Assembly (NCBI GenBank): GCA_039707465.1
Contig: CM077648.1
Location: 26,291,119 to 26,355,118 of the forward strand
Length of the DNA stretch: 64,000 nt
Reading direction: 5' to 3'
Source of the DNA: Rhabdophis nuchalis
Lineage: Eukaryota; Chordata; Lepidosauria; Squamata; Natricidae
Position 1 is the first letter of the stretch. Every line of letters starts with the position of its first letter. The notes beneath the pieces are model-generated. The model searched no databases. It saw only the letters and a program-made list of their open reading frames with translations, and was not told the DNA's origin. Both the position numbers and the translations under genes were made by a program. Shown here in pieces: positions 10,414 through 20,727 of this stretch.

Positions 10414-10696
10414 CAGTGCTGGGTTCCGGATCCTGTTGCAACCGGTACAGTGCAACAGGGCTGGGCAACCACCACATGAACTCATGCAGGATGCGCATAT
10501 ACACACACAGTGTGTGCATGCATACTTACCGCTCACGACAGTCCACAATGCTCCAGCTGCTCGGCAGAGCATTGCACAGGCACCGTACACATAGGCGGAA
10601 GCCCCGAACAGCTGAAATACTGGTAAGGAGTGTGGGCAGGCAGGTGAGCCCTCTGGAGCTCATGTACCGGAGCATATTAGTCGTAATTCACCACTG
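10414..10696. mobile_element. Non-autonomous hAT-type element
   Basis: The termini CAGTGCTGGGTTCCGG and AATTCACCACTG form a short imperfect inverted repeat. The 8-bp flanks CATCCTTC (10406-10413) and CATCCTAC (10697-10704) match at seven of eight positions, the hAT target-site length. No transposase is present. ORFs across it, such as 10362-10796, are chance. Confidence 0.78.
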
Positions 10697-11066
10697 CATC
10701 CTACTGACTTTTCCACCCCAAAAGCCTACTTGCATTGGCTTGACTATAGAATTCTTAAGAGTGGCTGTTGGTGGGTGGTTAAAGGAAAAACAATGAATCC
10801 AAATCCCCTGATCTGAGGAGTCCAGCTGTAATACTTGACGAAAATACTGACCTGCTTCCAGAATGCTTATGATAAAATTTTGTAGTCTGTTTGACACAAT
10901 ACAGAAAACTACACGTTTGTGCTTATAATTGCTGTGAAGAATATCAGAAGCCACTTCTTTTTATCATTTTTCTTTCTTTTCTAAAATTGTCTTGTTTCTT
11001 TTCTTTTCTTGCACTTTTTGCTTTTTTTATTTATTTCCTTTAATTTTTTTTCTTCCTTCCTTTATA

Positions 11067-11327
11067 CCATGTTTCTATGAAAATAAGACAGGCTCTTATT
11101 TTCTTTTGAACCTCCTCCCCAAAAATAATCACTTTGCCTTATTTTCAGGGAGGTCTTATTATTTTTGAGGTGCAGGAGGAGGCGAGCGTGGTCACCTCAT
11201 GGTTGCTGCTGTTTTGCAATATTTGGGAGGTGGGCTTATTATCGGGGAAGGGCTTATTTTAGCTCATGCACTCAAAATCCCGATTGGGCTTATTATCCAG
11301 GGAGGTCTTATCTTCAGGGAAACAGAG
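11067..11327. mobile_element. TA-flanked miniature element, 'CCGTGTTTCCCTGAAAATAAGAC' family
   Basis: The left end CCATGTTTCTATGAAAATAA and the right end TCTTATCTTCAGGGAAACAG are inverted repeats. TA flanks both sides (11065-11066, 11328-11329). Internal TCTTATT...AATAAG blocks repeat the terminal motif as subterminal copies. No coding capacity is visible. A shorter copy lies at 37446-37533. Confidence 0.75.
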
Positions 11328-11349
11328 TATTAGTTTGCATTAGTTTTTA

Positions 11350-11994
11350 ATGGGGCTCCCCTTGAGGTGCACCCGAAGACTTCAGCTTGTCCAGAATGCA
11401 GCCGCGCGGGCAATTATGGGAACCTCGAGGTTTTCCCATGTAACACCGCTCCTGCGCGAGCTGCATTGGCTGCCTGTCGTCTTTCGGGTGCGCTTCAAGG
11501 TGTTGGTTATCATCTTTAAAGCGCTCCATGGCACGGGACCTAGCTATCTGCGGGATCGGATTCTGCCCCATACATCCCTGCGGCCGATTCGCTCCCACAG
11601 AGAGGGACTTCTCCGGGTGCTGTCCACTAGGCTATGCCAGCGGGCGACACCCAGGGGAAGGGCCTTCTCTGTGGCAGGCCCGGCCCTCTGGAATGACCTG
11701 CCCCCCGAAATTAGAACGACGGACCTCCGCTCCTTCTGTCAAAAAATAAAAACGCACTTTTTTTGCTTGGCCGGCCTAGGTTAGTCATCTGTTTATTGCT
11801 TAATTGGGTTTTTAAGGGGTTAGTTTTTAGTATTTTGGGTTTTTAGCACAGGGATAAATTGTTTAATCTTGATTTTATTTATATTTATATATATTTATGT
11901 TTGTATATTTTAATTCCCCTGTGCACCGCTCGAGTCCCTTTGGGGAGAGGGAGCGGTCTATAAATTAAATTATTATTATTATTATTATTAATCT
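11350..11994 (+). mobile_element. L2-type LINE, 5'-truncated 3' end
   Basis: The plus frame 11350-11784 reads MGLPLRCTRRLQLVQNAAAR, HVTPLLRELHWLPVVF, SHREGLLRV and VAGPALWNDLPPEIRTT, ending AGLG. This is the conserved C-terminal tail of L2-clade ORF2. It is open from the truncation point to a stop, so the copy is fairly young. The 3' UTR carries CACCGCTCGAGTCCCTTTGG and ends in an ATT microsatellite. The 5' truncation lies 20 bases from the TA element at 11067-11327. Confidence 0.93.
11969..11991. repeat. ATT microsatellite tail of L2 copy
   Basis: About seven TTA/ATT units at the 3' terminus of the L2 copy. Confidence 0.95.
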
Positions 11995-13427
11995 TTAAAG
12001 GTTTTAATAAAAATTATATTTTACAAAAAGGAAATTAGAAATCTTTGTTAAGAAAGAATACAAAGGAATCATTGGCTATAGGATAAATATAGAATATATG
12101 TTTTGATGAATGTTAATGTAAAGCAATTTATTTTGGAATTTTATCATGGAAGTTCAATTTCATACATTACAAGTTTCTTTCATGCCTGATTTTTGTTCTA
12201 TAGCCCATTCTTGTAAAAGAGCCACTGTTGTTAATCCAATGAGAATGAACACAGTGAGCCAATAGTCAAGTAGTTGTATGTGACCTATTTATTGACCCAA
12301 ATGACTGTCCATGAATTGGTGTCTTGCCCTCTGAATGAGTTGAGAGAACACTTACTATGGTCATTATGATTAATAGTTTCCCCAGACAATCCTTAATGTT
12401 TCAACTGGCTAGGAGGAAATTAAGCAAATATTCTTCTACACTTTTCCCTGATGTTTTTCTCATCATGGGATTTAAATTACACTTAGTTCCTTTAGCAGAC
12501 TGGAAGGCTGTTGCATTAGAAATCACAATTATTGTATTAAAATAAGTTTCCATTATGTAATTATAATCATTTCAAGTAGTTTATGTTTAGAGCAGATAAT
12601 GTGCTTTCAGCAAAGGTAAAGAAAAGAATTGAAATTATGCATTCTCATTGTTGGTTTAACCACGTTTAAGTTTCTATCCTCCAATCTGAATTCTAATTTT
12701 CATTTTGCAAGAGTTTCCAAAGCAACTGTTTAAAAGCCACAGCCTCATCTACAGAAGATAAATGTCAAGGAAATATCTTGGGAGGGGGACAACGATGATG
12801 GGGATAAAAAAAACCCAGAGGCTGATCAAACACTTTTTATATGCAAAGAGACGTTCATTCCAATATTAAAATGTATAACATTAGGAGGAACCACTATCAA
12901 AATATTTTTAAATTAGGCATCTTCAATTAAGCACAAACAGTACAGACTACCCTGCAGACATAACTAATTATATTGGCATTTGTTTTAGAAAATAATAAGG
13001 CAGTGGCGATTTTAGTTTCAAACCCTGTGTTTCTTAATAATATAAAATATCATGCCTAACAGAGCATACTTAGTTAGGAAGGCTTGTAAGCATAGTAAAT
13101 GAATGTATATTTTATATCATATGGAAGATGTTTGATACTAGAAAAAGCTTTGGAAGGCACCTTTTTTTCTCAGATAAAGTTTAAAGAATATAAATAAAAA
13201 GCCTGTGAGAAATACCCAAAGTAGCTTCCCTCTCTGGTCTAATACACTTGAAAGGACAAATAAATTTCCACCTTCCCCAGGGAGACGATAGACAGAAAAA
13301 TATCCAAGCTTTGAATCAGTTCTTGCAAGATGATTGTGGATATCTAGAAAGATGGAGAGATGAGTAGCTTGTATTTCTACCCCAGACTTTTACAGACTCT
13401 TTTTTTCTGTCTTTGTACTGATTCTGT
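11995..13427. other. AT-rich DNA, no gene seen
   Basis: No recognised repeat or domain-bearing ORF. Confidence 0.6.
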
Positions 13428-13476
13428 GGAAATCCTTCCTTTCCTTTCCTTTCCATTCCATTCCATTCCTTTCCTC
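13428..13476. repeat. TTTCC/ATTCC pentanucleotide microsatellite
   Basis: Imperfect array of CCTTT and CCATT units. Confidence 0.93.
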
Positions 13477-13509
13477 TTTGCCCTTTGTCTTGTCTCCTTC
13501 CCTTCCAGC

Positions 13510-13864
13510 CAGTAATGGGATTCAAATAATTTAACAACCAGTTCTTTGCCCTAATGACCCGCTGGGTAGGCATGGCTTGGTGATCATGTGACTGGGTGGG
13601 CATAGCCAACTCAACATCACTCACATCAATGGGCACCTTAGCTTTTACAACGTCATAAGGGCCAACCGGAGAGGCAGTTTCTGTAAGTAGGGCAATAAAG
13701 ATGAGTCAACACCAGAATGTTTCCTTCCTGCCTTCCTTACAGGATTAGCCCTGTAAAAGTGGGGGGGAAATGAGATTTTTTCCAAAAACTAGTTCTCCAA
13801 ACTGCTTAGAAAGTTAACAACTGGTTCTCCCAAATAAGTGTGAACTGGCTGAATCCTACCACTG
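13510..13864. mobile_element. Non-autonomous hAT-type element with exact 8-bp target-site duplication
   Basis: Termini are CAGTAATGGGATTCA and TGAATCCTACCACTG. The identical 8-bp direct repeat CTTCCAGC flanks it at 13502-13509 and 13865-13872. The interior contains ACCAGTTC and GAACTGGC blocks shared with other hAT elements here. No transposase ORF. Confidence 0.9.
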
Positions 13865-13872
13865 CTTCCAGC

Positions 13873-14279
13873 TCATGCTGTCTCAATGCTGATTGGCTGG
13901 AATCTTGAAGAGGATGGCAGGTAGTGTGGAATCCATTGAGATCTTTTTTTGATTCGACAAGATTCCCAAAGCATGGTGTACTTGTACATCCACACTTAGA
14001 ATGGATTTTTTCCCCTTTCCTTTTCTTTTGATTATCCAGTCCATTATATGTTCCAGCTACAGAGCCTAGTTCTCAGCAGGTTTGTCAAAGTGTTCTAAAG
14101 ATTTTCACTGTATTTGCACAGGTGTTTTCTCATGCTTTTCTCCCCTGTTTATTTCACTAACAGCCTGTGGTCAAAAGCACAATTTCGGAGAGTCCTTGTT
14201 CAAATATAACATTAGAGGTTAGCAATTCATAGTCCCAGTATGCATGTAGCCCTACATTTTATTTTACAATCTTATATGT
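13873..14279. other. No gene seen
   Basis: Ordinary sequence without recognised repeats. Confidence 0.55.
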
Positions 14280-16250
14280 TATTTTCTCTAGATATTAATT
14301 TATTTGTTCAATTTATATAGCCATCTATCTCACATTCATGATTCTGGGTAGCTCACAATTAAAGCAAAAAATAATATCAAAAATTCAAAAACTAAAACAG
14401 TCATGCAAACAATACAAATATTCACAACAGTTAATTAATTGAAGACCATAAAGTACAATAGCTGAAAGAGCACATCCGTTCAAGAAGAGCACAGTAATTT
14501 TAGGGGCTCCATTCCACATTCAGATCCCCAGGCCAAATGGCAAATGTCATATCACACTCTGATCCCCAGATCCTCTGGAAGAGAATTTAACCATATGGCA
14601 CTTCACAATTTAAGGTCTGAGGGCACGATCTTTTGCCCCCTGTCAATACCAATTGAAACTAGCCAGTACTAATCAGAAGTCAATTGTTAAGAGATGTTGT
14701 GGTTCAACTTGTATGAAAAAGTTCTGAACAACAAGTGCTGCAGAGATATTCACCACAGAGATCTATGACTTTGGGGAAGGAAACACAATTGTTTGGAAAG
14801 AGACCCCTTAGAAAATTAAGAAAAATGTTTTATTATTAAGAATCAATCAAATATATTTGATCCTGGACAGATCAGAGATAATGACTGTAGTGGTTTATCG
14901 TAGATTAGAAACTTTTGTGGAATTTCTGCATGTGAAATACAACATTAGATTGTTGACAGAGGGCTTTGTAGTTTTGTTATTGGCTTTATCTTTGGAAATA
15001 AAAATAAAATAATGATCAAAACAGGAAAGAAACTGGCCACTAAGAAAGTAAGAGAACCAAGTGAATAGAGGGGCCATCCACTGACAATCCCCAGTCAGTC
15101 CAGAAAGATATTATGGTGGATAGGATAGAAGGCTTTTGAAAAGTCAAGAACAAGAAGTGTGCATGCAACAGCCCCATCCTGCTTTTCCCAGAAGTCATCA
15201 AAAATACAACCAATGCTGTTTCTATCCAACATCTAAGCCTGAACCCTGAGTAAAAGGGGTCCAATAATGGACTTCATCCAGTACCCACTGAAGCTGTTAC
15301 ACAACCACCTTTTCAATAATTCTTTTCTAAAAAGGGAAGATTGTATACTGGATAAAAATTGTCCAGAATGGTTGGGTCATGTAATAGCTTCTTGTGGGGA
15401 TGACAAACTAACACCTTTTTAATGGGTGCTAAGTCCACTCACTCTTCTCAAAGAAGAATGAAGCATCAGTGAAGTCCAACTGAATGTCATCTCCATGGAA
15501 GCTTCTGCCAACCAAGAAAAGTTCCTGAGCTTATAAGGACCCCTTCCACTTGCTTGGGAGTATCAAATTTAAACTCCTCCCAGATAACATGGGAAGATTG
15601 TGCCCCAAGCATCTCCAGAGGACCTATATCAAGACTGGCATCCAAATTCAAATGATTTTATCCAACAGATGCTCTCCTCAGGTGACACTGAAGATGTATC
15701 TCAAAGTTCCCACTATCTAAGAGAGCTCTGATCACACCACCATTCACTATATGTAGACACAATAAGGCAAGGTGCCAATGTTCCACCATCCTTACTGCCA
15801 CAAGTAGACATTAATAGTGGCTCTCTCCTAAGTTTGGACATCTGTGTTCCTCACCAGCAGCAGGCTAAGCATCTCTTAATCCGCTTCATGTACTGCAACT
15901 CTTCCATAAACTACAGAGAGTGAGAGGATTCATGAAAATGAGGGACATCTCCCAGGTGCAATCCAACCCAAGCTTTGTGTGTCTTCCTAGTCTAAGTAAG
16001 AACAGGACCTCAGTTCAGACCACCCAACAGACCCTCAGGAATAAGCCCAACTCACTTTGAAACTCCTCAGGGTCAATCAATCACTGGGGGGCAGAGGGTT
16101 CAAATGGATCCTGCCTCCCTGAGGTGTGTGGTAGCATTGAAAAATCCCACAATTAACAAGTGTGATTTGACAGGGAAGCCACAGAGATCTCCCGTAATTC
16201 CATAGTACATTGACATTGCTCCAAAAAAAAACAAACCAGATCAGGTTTGT
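14280..16250 (-). mobile_element. Old, broken L2-like LINE (antisense)
   Basis: The low-coordinate end resembles an old L2/SINE-like 3' tail (ATTTATATAGCCATCTATCTCAC, 14310-14336). Near 15060-15170 the minus strand shows an RT motif-A-like string, LLVLDFSKAF, followed by a HHNIF-like segment. Near 15568-15600, AACTCCTCCCAGATAACATG parallels AACTCCTCCCAAACAAGATC in the young L2 (about 280-300). Frames are heavily interrupted and there is no long ORF. The copy is much older than the other L2s, and the subfamily is uncertain. Confidence 0.6.
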
Positions 16251-16392
16251 AATATCACATTGGGATAATGTGGCTGTAGACAGGAGCTTTCCTGTCCTGC
16301 TTTATGTCTTGGTTTTCTCTTCTCTTTTTCTCCAGATTTTACACAGAAAGTTCTGGCAAAAGCTTTAGAAAGCATGGATGAAAAGTGCTATA

Positions 16393-16775
16393 TATGCTGA
16401 ACCTTTTTGGCACCGAGTGTCCAAAAGGGAGCGTACATGTTCATCTGGGCTGAAACCCACAAGAGGAGCTGACTAGGGAGCATGTGCGCAACGGAAAATG
16501 AACTTCTGGTTTCCATCTGCACGCTGGCCAGCTACTCTTCCGGTTACTGGTGCGCATGCGCGTGCGACGATCAGCTGGACAGCACGCATGCTCATGCCGG
16601 AAAATGGAAGACCAGCTCTTCCAGTTTCTGGCACTACCACACGCATGAAGGCCAGCTGATTATTGCATATGCATGCACATCAGAAACCGGTAAGAGGAAT
16701 GGGCAATGCCGCGTGTGCAGGCAACATGGCTCTGCGTGCCGCTTCAGACACCCATGCCAGAGGTTTGCCATCATG
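16393..16775. mobile_element. Non-autonomous hAT-type element with exact 8-bp target-site duplication
   Basis: Ends are TATGCTGAACCTTTTTGGCA and AGGTTTGCCATCATG, an inverted GCGAACCT-type terminus. The exact flanking repeat GTGCTATA lies at 16385-16392 and 16776-16783. The GC-richer interior holds degenerate repeats of a CTTCCGGTTTCTGG...GCATGC...CAGCTGG unit, including an alternating purine-pyrimidine tract GCGCATGCGCGTGCG at about 16552-16566. The plus ORF 16482-16784 has no domain. Confidence 0.85.
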
Positions 16776-16783
16776 GTGCTATA

Positions 16784-17251
16784 GAGTTTCCAGTATGCCC
16801 ATTTCAATTTTACATCACCAATTTGAGCAGGAAGAAGTATAGGCTGACGAGTTCATACAACTATACTATACAAAACTTTCCCTCTCCTCCCTTTCTTTTT
16901 CTCTTCTTTTAGCCTAAGGGTTTATCTTTTCATCTGTCTATGATAGAAATCAATGGTTAAGCTAAAATTTGCAGTGAGTCTTAGGCCTACAAAATACAGC
17001 AGATCATTTATTTCAAGCATGTTAAGTCTATTTTCAAACGTTTCCCCCAAAAATATTCCTACAAATAAAGACAGCAATTATTGAAATATATAATTTTAAC
17101 CAATTTGGTAATCTTGCACATTCATGTTTGTGTGTATCAATGATTTTAAGGACACTACTGGTCCCCAAAATTGATTCCTAATCTGCACCAACAGAAGCTA
17201 ATTCATCAATATCGTGTTGCAGATATTTGTAAAAAATTTAACAATTCTTGC
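16784..17251. other. No gene seen
   Basis: AT-rich; nothing recognised. Confidence 0.55.
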
Positions 17252-17259
17252 ACCTAATG

Positions 17260-17382
17260 CAGGGGTCTCCAACCTTTGCAACTTTAAGTCTGAAGGACTT
17301 CAGCTCCCAGAATTCTCCAGCCAGCAAAATTCTGGGAGCTGAAGTCCTTCAGACTTAAAGTTGCAAAGGTTGGAGACCCCTG
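17260..17382. mobile_element. Hairpin hAT-type miniature element
   Basis: Two arms of about 55 bases are perfect reverse complements around a 13-base loop (CTCCAGCCAGCAA). Termini are CAGGGGTCTCC and GGAGACCCCTG. The exact 8-bp target-site duplication ACCTAATG is at 17252-17259 and 17383-17390. No coding capacity. Confidence 0.93.
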
Positions 17383-17390
17383 ACCTAATG

Positions 17391-18167
17391 AATCCAATGC
17401 AACTGACCAATTGTGAACAGTTTGATTCATGCAATCTTTTATTATGATAATGGCATTAATCCCAAAAATTACATAGCACAGATTTAATACTGGTTGAGAT
17501 AAGTATTTCATCTTTCAAACAGAACCAAAAATGTATTGTTTCATTTACTTCTGGTACGTTTTTGTGTCATGCCTTAAACAGCTGTTCGGTGCTGTGTAAC
17601 ATGACACTGGCCGTGAAATTCTTTTAGGTCAGTCAGAGACACACAACTTTTTAAAAAAATCCAAATATCAATAGAGATCTAAATTTGTTTGTTTTTCTCC
17701 TTACCAAAGTCCTCATTTCTCTCAAGAGAATATAATGGCTTTCTTAAAATGGGTGGCGGTTATTTGGTGAATTCTTTTGAAATTTAAGCTTGACTGGGAA
17801 CACAGAAAACTGACCAATAACTTAAAGCTACAGCATCAGTTTGAAACCAGTCTGAAATGAATACACAATTGAAATCATTGAAGCTACATTATGGCTTAAC
17901 ACAAAGTCTGTACCCAGACAAATGTCTCTGCAAATAGGTAAAATAATCCATTCCACACTCTGTGTCTCCCAAAGCCACAAATAGCATCAGGGAAATATCT
18001 AACAAGCTGAAAGTAACAATAGATGAGAATACATTTTAAAAGGTGATATTTCTTTCAATGTGTATTTAATTTATGGATTTTACTTCCACAAACTGTAGTG
18101 AAGCCTGAGATTTTAGATAAACTTAAACTAAAATATCACACATGTGGTATTCCACATATTCAGGGTG
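17391..18167. other. AT-rich DNA, no gene seen
   Basis: No recognised repeat or domain. Confidence 0.55.
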
Positions 18168-18175
18168 GAGAGAAC

Positions 18176-18504
18176 CAGTGGTGGGTTCCTGCCGGTTTGG
18201 ACTGGTTTGACCGAACTGGTAGTGGTTTGGCAGCCTGGGTCGCTGGAACTGGCAGAGATCCAGGACTGCCACACCCCCAAACCCATTCTCCAGGTGGCGC
18301 CATAGGCGCTACCATCTTGTTTTTTGCTTCTGCATATGCGCAGAACAATTTTTATTGCACTGTGCATGTATGCGCAGTGCGTATCAAGCGTGCGGGCGCT
18401 CCCATGAGCAAACGGGCAGTAGTTTTCATTTCAACCAATTTCATTGTAATTTTAGTACAATGGCAATAAAGATTATTATTAGTGACTGCCGTAACCCATC
18501 CCTG
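18176..18504. mobile_element. Non-autonomous hAT-type element with exact 8-bp target-site duplication
   Basis: Ends are CAGTGGTGGGTTCCTGCC and GTAACCCATCCCTG. The exact repeat GAGAGAAC lies at 18168-18175 and 18505-18512. Interior ACCGAACTGGTAGTGG and TATGCGCAG blocks recur in related copies at 46386, 51861 and 55036. Near the right end it holds ACAATGGCAATAAAGATTAT-TATTA, which resembles a retroposon 3' tail inserted within the element. Confidence 0.88.
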
Positions 18505-18771
18505 GAGAGAACTATTAGTGCCATAGCTAGCTTAAGAGATTTAGTACCTGACATTTAAGAACTATGAGTCAAAGAACAATTCTGGAGTTATCATAGTTGC
18601 AGCCCACCATCTTTCCTTGAAGTGGTGCTTGTCTAGGCAGTGATATGGCTGACTCTCATTAGATTACCTACTGGATAAGTTGTTTGAGGACCATGTCCAA
18701 TAGAGATATCAAGCTGCCAGGCCTGTAGTTCCTTGGGACCTTTTCCTTTACAGTTTTTAAAAAAATGAATA

Positions 18772-19168
18772 CAGGTAGACCTCGATCTATGACCACAATT
18801 GAGCGCAAAATTTCTGTTGCTAAGTGAGCTAGTTGTTAAGTGAATTTTGCCAAATTTTATGACTTTTCTTGTCACTCTCGTTAAGTGAATGACTAAAATT
18901 ATTAAGTTAGTAACAGGGTTGTTAAATGAATCTGGCCTCCCCACTGACTTTACATGTCAGAAGGCTGCAAAAGGTGACCACATGACCCTGGGACATTGCA
19001 ACCATCATAGTTAGGAGTCATTTGCCAAGCGTCTAAATTCTGATCAGATGACCATGAGGATGATGCAATGGGTGTTAAGTGTGAAAAATGGTCGTAAGTC
19101 ACTTTTTTCAGTGTTGTCGTGACTTTGAAGGGTCACTAAAGGAACTTTTTAAAGCCAAGAACTATGTG
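18772..19168 (+). mobile_element. TA-target (Tigger/mariner-like) miniature element, 'CAGGTAGTCCTCGAC' family
   Basis: The left end CAGGTAGACCTCGATCTATG and the degraded right end CAAGAACTATGTG have TA on each side (18770-18771, 19169-19170). The interior has GTTAAGTGAAT blocks and CACATGACC, as in the copy at 3604-3928. No transposase. Confidence 0.75.
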
Positions 19169-19170
19169 TA

Positions 19171-19491
19171 TACTATTTGCATAGGGATCTTATGCCTCCA
19201 TGGAAAAACTAGACTCTTAACTATAGAATTAAATTAGTCCTAAATTTTATGGAAAGTGTGATAGTAGTGCTTTTTCTTTTTTTTTTAACTGAAACTCCAT
19301 TATGTTTTGGCAGGAATTGGCTTCTAGCCATGTTTTATTACTGAACATTTTTCTGTAATAGGAAGCAAGATTTGGTCATGGTACATCCTATTAGTACCAG
19401 GAGTGCATTTTACTTCTGGAAGGCTCTGGAGACCTGCCATTTCCCTCATTGGGCTAAAATGGGAGTTGAGCTGAGAGGGTTATTGGTCTGG
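19171..19491. other. No gene seen
   Basis: Short unannotated stretch, AT-rich. Confidence 0.5.
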
Positions 19492-19493
19492 TA

Positions 19494-19547
19494 CAGGTAG
19501 ACCTCGATCTATGACCACAATTGAGCGCAAAATTTCTGTTTTGTGTA
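19494..19547 (+). mobile_element. Fragment of 'CAGGTAGTCCTCGAC' family element
   Basis: CAGGTAGACCTCGATCTATG and the following 30 bases are nearly identical to the start of the copy at 18772. The match stops at the junction with the Sauria SINE. Confidence 0.8.
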
Positions 19548-19900
19548 AAAATGGTAGAGGTAAAGAGTCCCCTTGCACATATGTGCTAGTCGTTCCCAAC
19601 TCTAGGGTGCTCATCTCTGTTTCAAAGCCAAAGAGCCAGTGATGTCCAAAGACGTTTCTGAGGTTATTTGACCACATGACTAAACACCTAAGGCGCATGG
19701 AACGCTGTTATCTTCCCACCAAAGTGGTCCCTATTTTTCTACTTGCATTTTTACATGCTTTCAAACTGCTAGGTTGGCAGAAGCTTGGACAAATAATGGG
19801 AGCTCACTCCGTTATGCGACACTAGAGATTTGAACCACCAAACTGCCGACCTTTCTGATCGACAAGCTCAGCGTCTTAGACACTGAGCCCCCATGTCCCT
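19548..19900 (-). mobile_element. Sauria-type tRNA SINE
   Basis: The minus strand starts with a tRNA-like head (CACTGAGCC...GACGCTGAGCTTGTCGATC on the RNA sense, 19840-19895). It continues through GGAAGATAACAGCGTTCC and CTAGAGTTGGGAACGACTAG and ends CACATATGTGCAAGGGGACT-CTTTACC. Family knowledge: this head and Bov-B-like tail define Sauria SINEs, which use Bov-B machinery. The copy is near full length with modest decay. Confidence 0.88.
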
Positions 19901-19924
19901 TTTGGGGGGTACTTTTGTTCTTAA

Positions 19925-19998
19925 TCATGTTTTACAGAGTGTTGGGAGCCACCTAGAGTCATTATATGAGGCAGCCATTCACGTCCTGCAAATAAATA
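19925..19998 (+). mobile_element. Old LINE/SINE 3' tail fragment
   Basis: GTTGGGAGCCACCTAGAGTC followed by GGCAGCCATTCACG and AAATAAATAGATA resembles the terminal part of old L2-like elements. Short, so weakly supported. Confidence 0.4.
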
Positions 19999-20727
19999 GA
20001 TACATATGCATGCACAAAATGTAAGTGTCATATAGGCGTTTAATGCTTTACTTGCGAGTTTAAAATATTTTTTTAAATTTATCTTTCTCCACTAGAGATG
20101 TTTGGAATTGTATCTGCTTTTATAAAGGAAAACAATGGTTTTCTATTATATCTAAACCAGGCAAATATTGTAGGTGCCATTTGCTTTCCTCATTCTCTGT
20201 TTTAGTCTAACTTTATCTTATGAGCTAACTGTAGCTGACAAACCTGGCAGACTATGAATTGTCTCTGCATGATTGATTCAGAACAGATCCATACTAATAA
20301 GGATGTGACAGCTCCTAACAAAAAACATTTTTTGAATAATTGAAAACTTCAGAGCTTGATGTGGCAGATAATGTGATGCATTGTTTAATTAGCAAACACA
20401 CAGCTATTATGCTTCCATGCATTTCCAACAATCATTATTTAACAGTATTTTTTTTTTAAAAAAACCTGCCTGCTGTCAAAATTAATTTCATAAATAATGC
20501 AAAAAGAGGAAATCTATTAAGGCTGTATTAGAAAAAAAGCCAATGTTTGCCATCCTCACTATAGGAAACCAATTCGATAAAGCTGAATTGTACCTGAAAT
20601 ATGTGACTCTTCCAAAATTAAGAGAATATAAACAAAATGCAATTAAAACAAAACAGTTGCACTTCTGAATATAAACACACTGTCATGTTTATTTCCTTTA
20701 TTTATATTTATACTTCATCTCTTAACA
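19999..20727. other. AT-rich DNA, no gene seen
   Basis: Nothing recognised. Confidence 0.55.

Noticed and set aside
10362..10796. 144-codon plus ORF
   Set aside because: Spans a hAT-type element with target duplication and has no recognisable domain.
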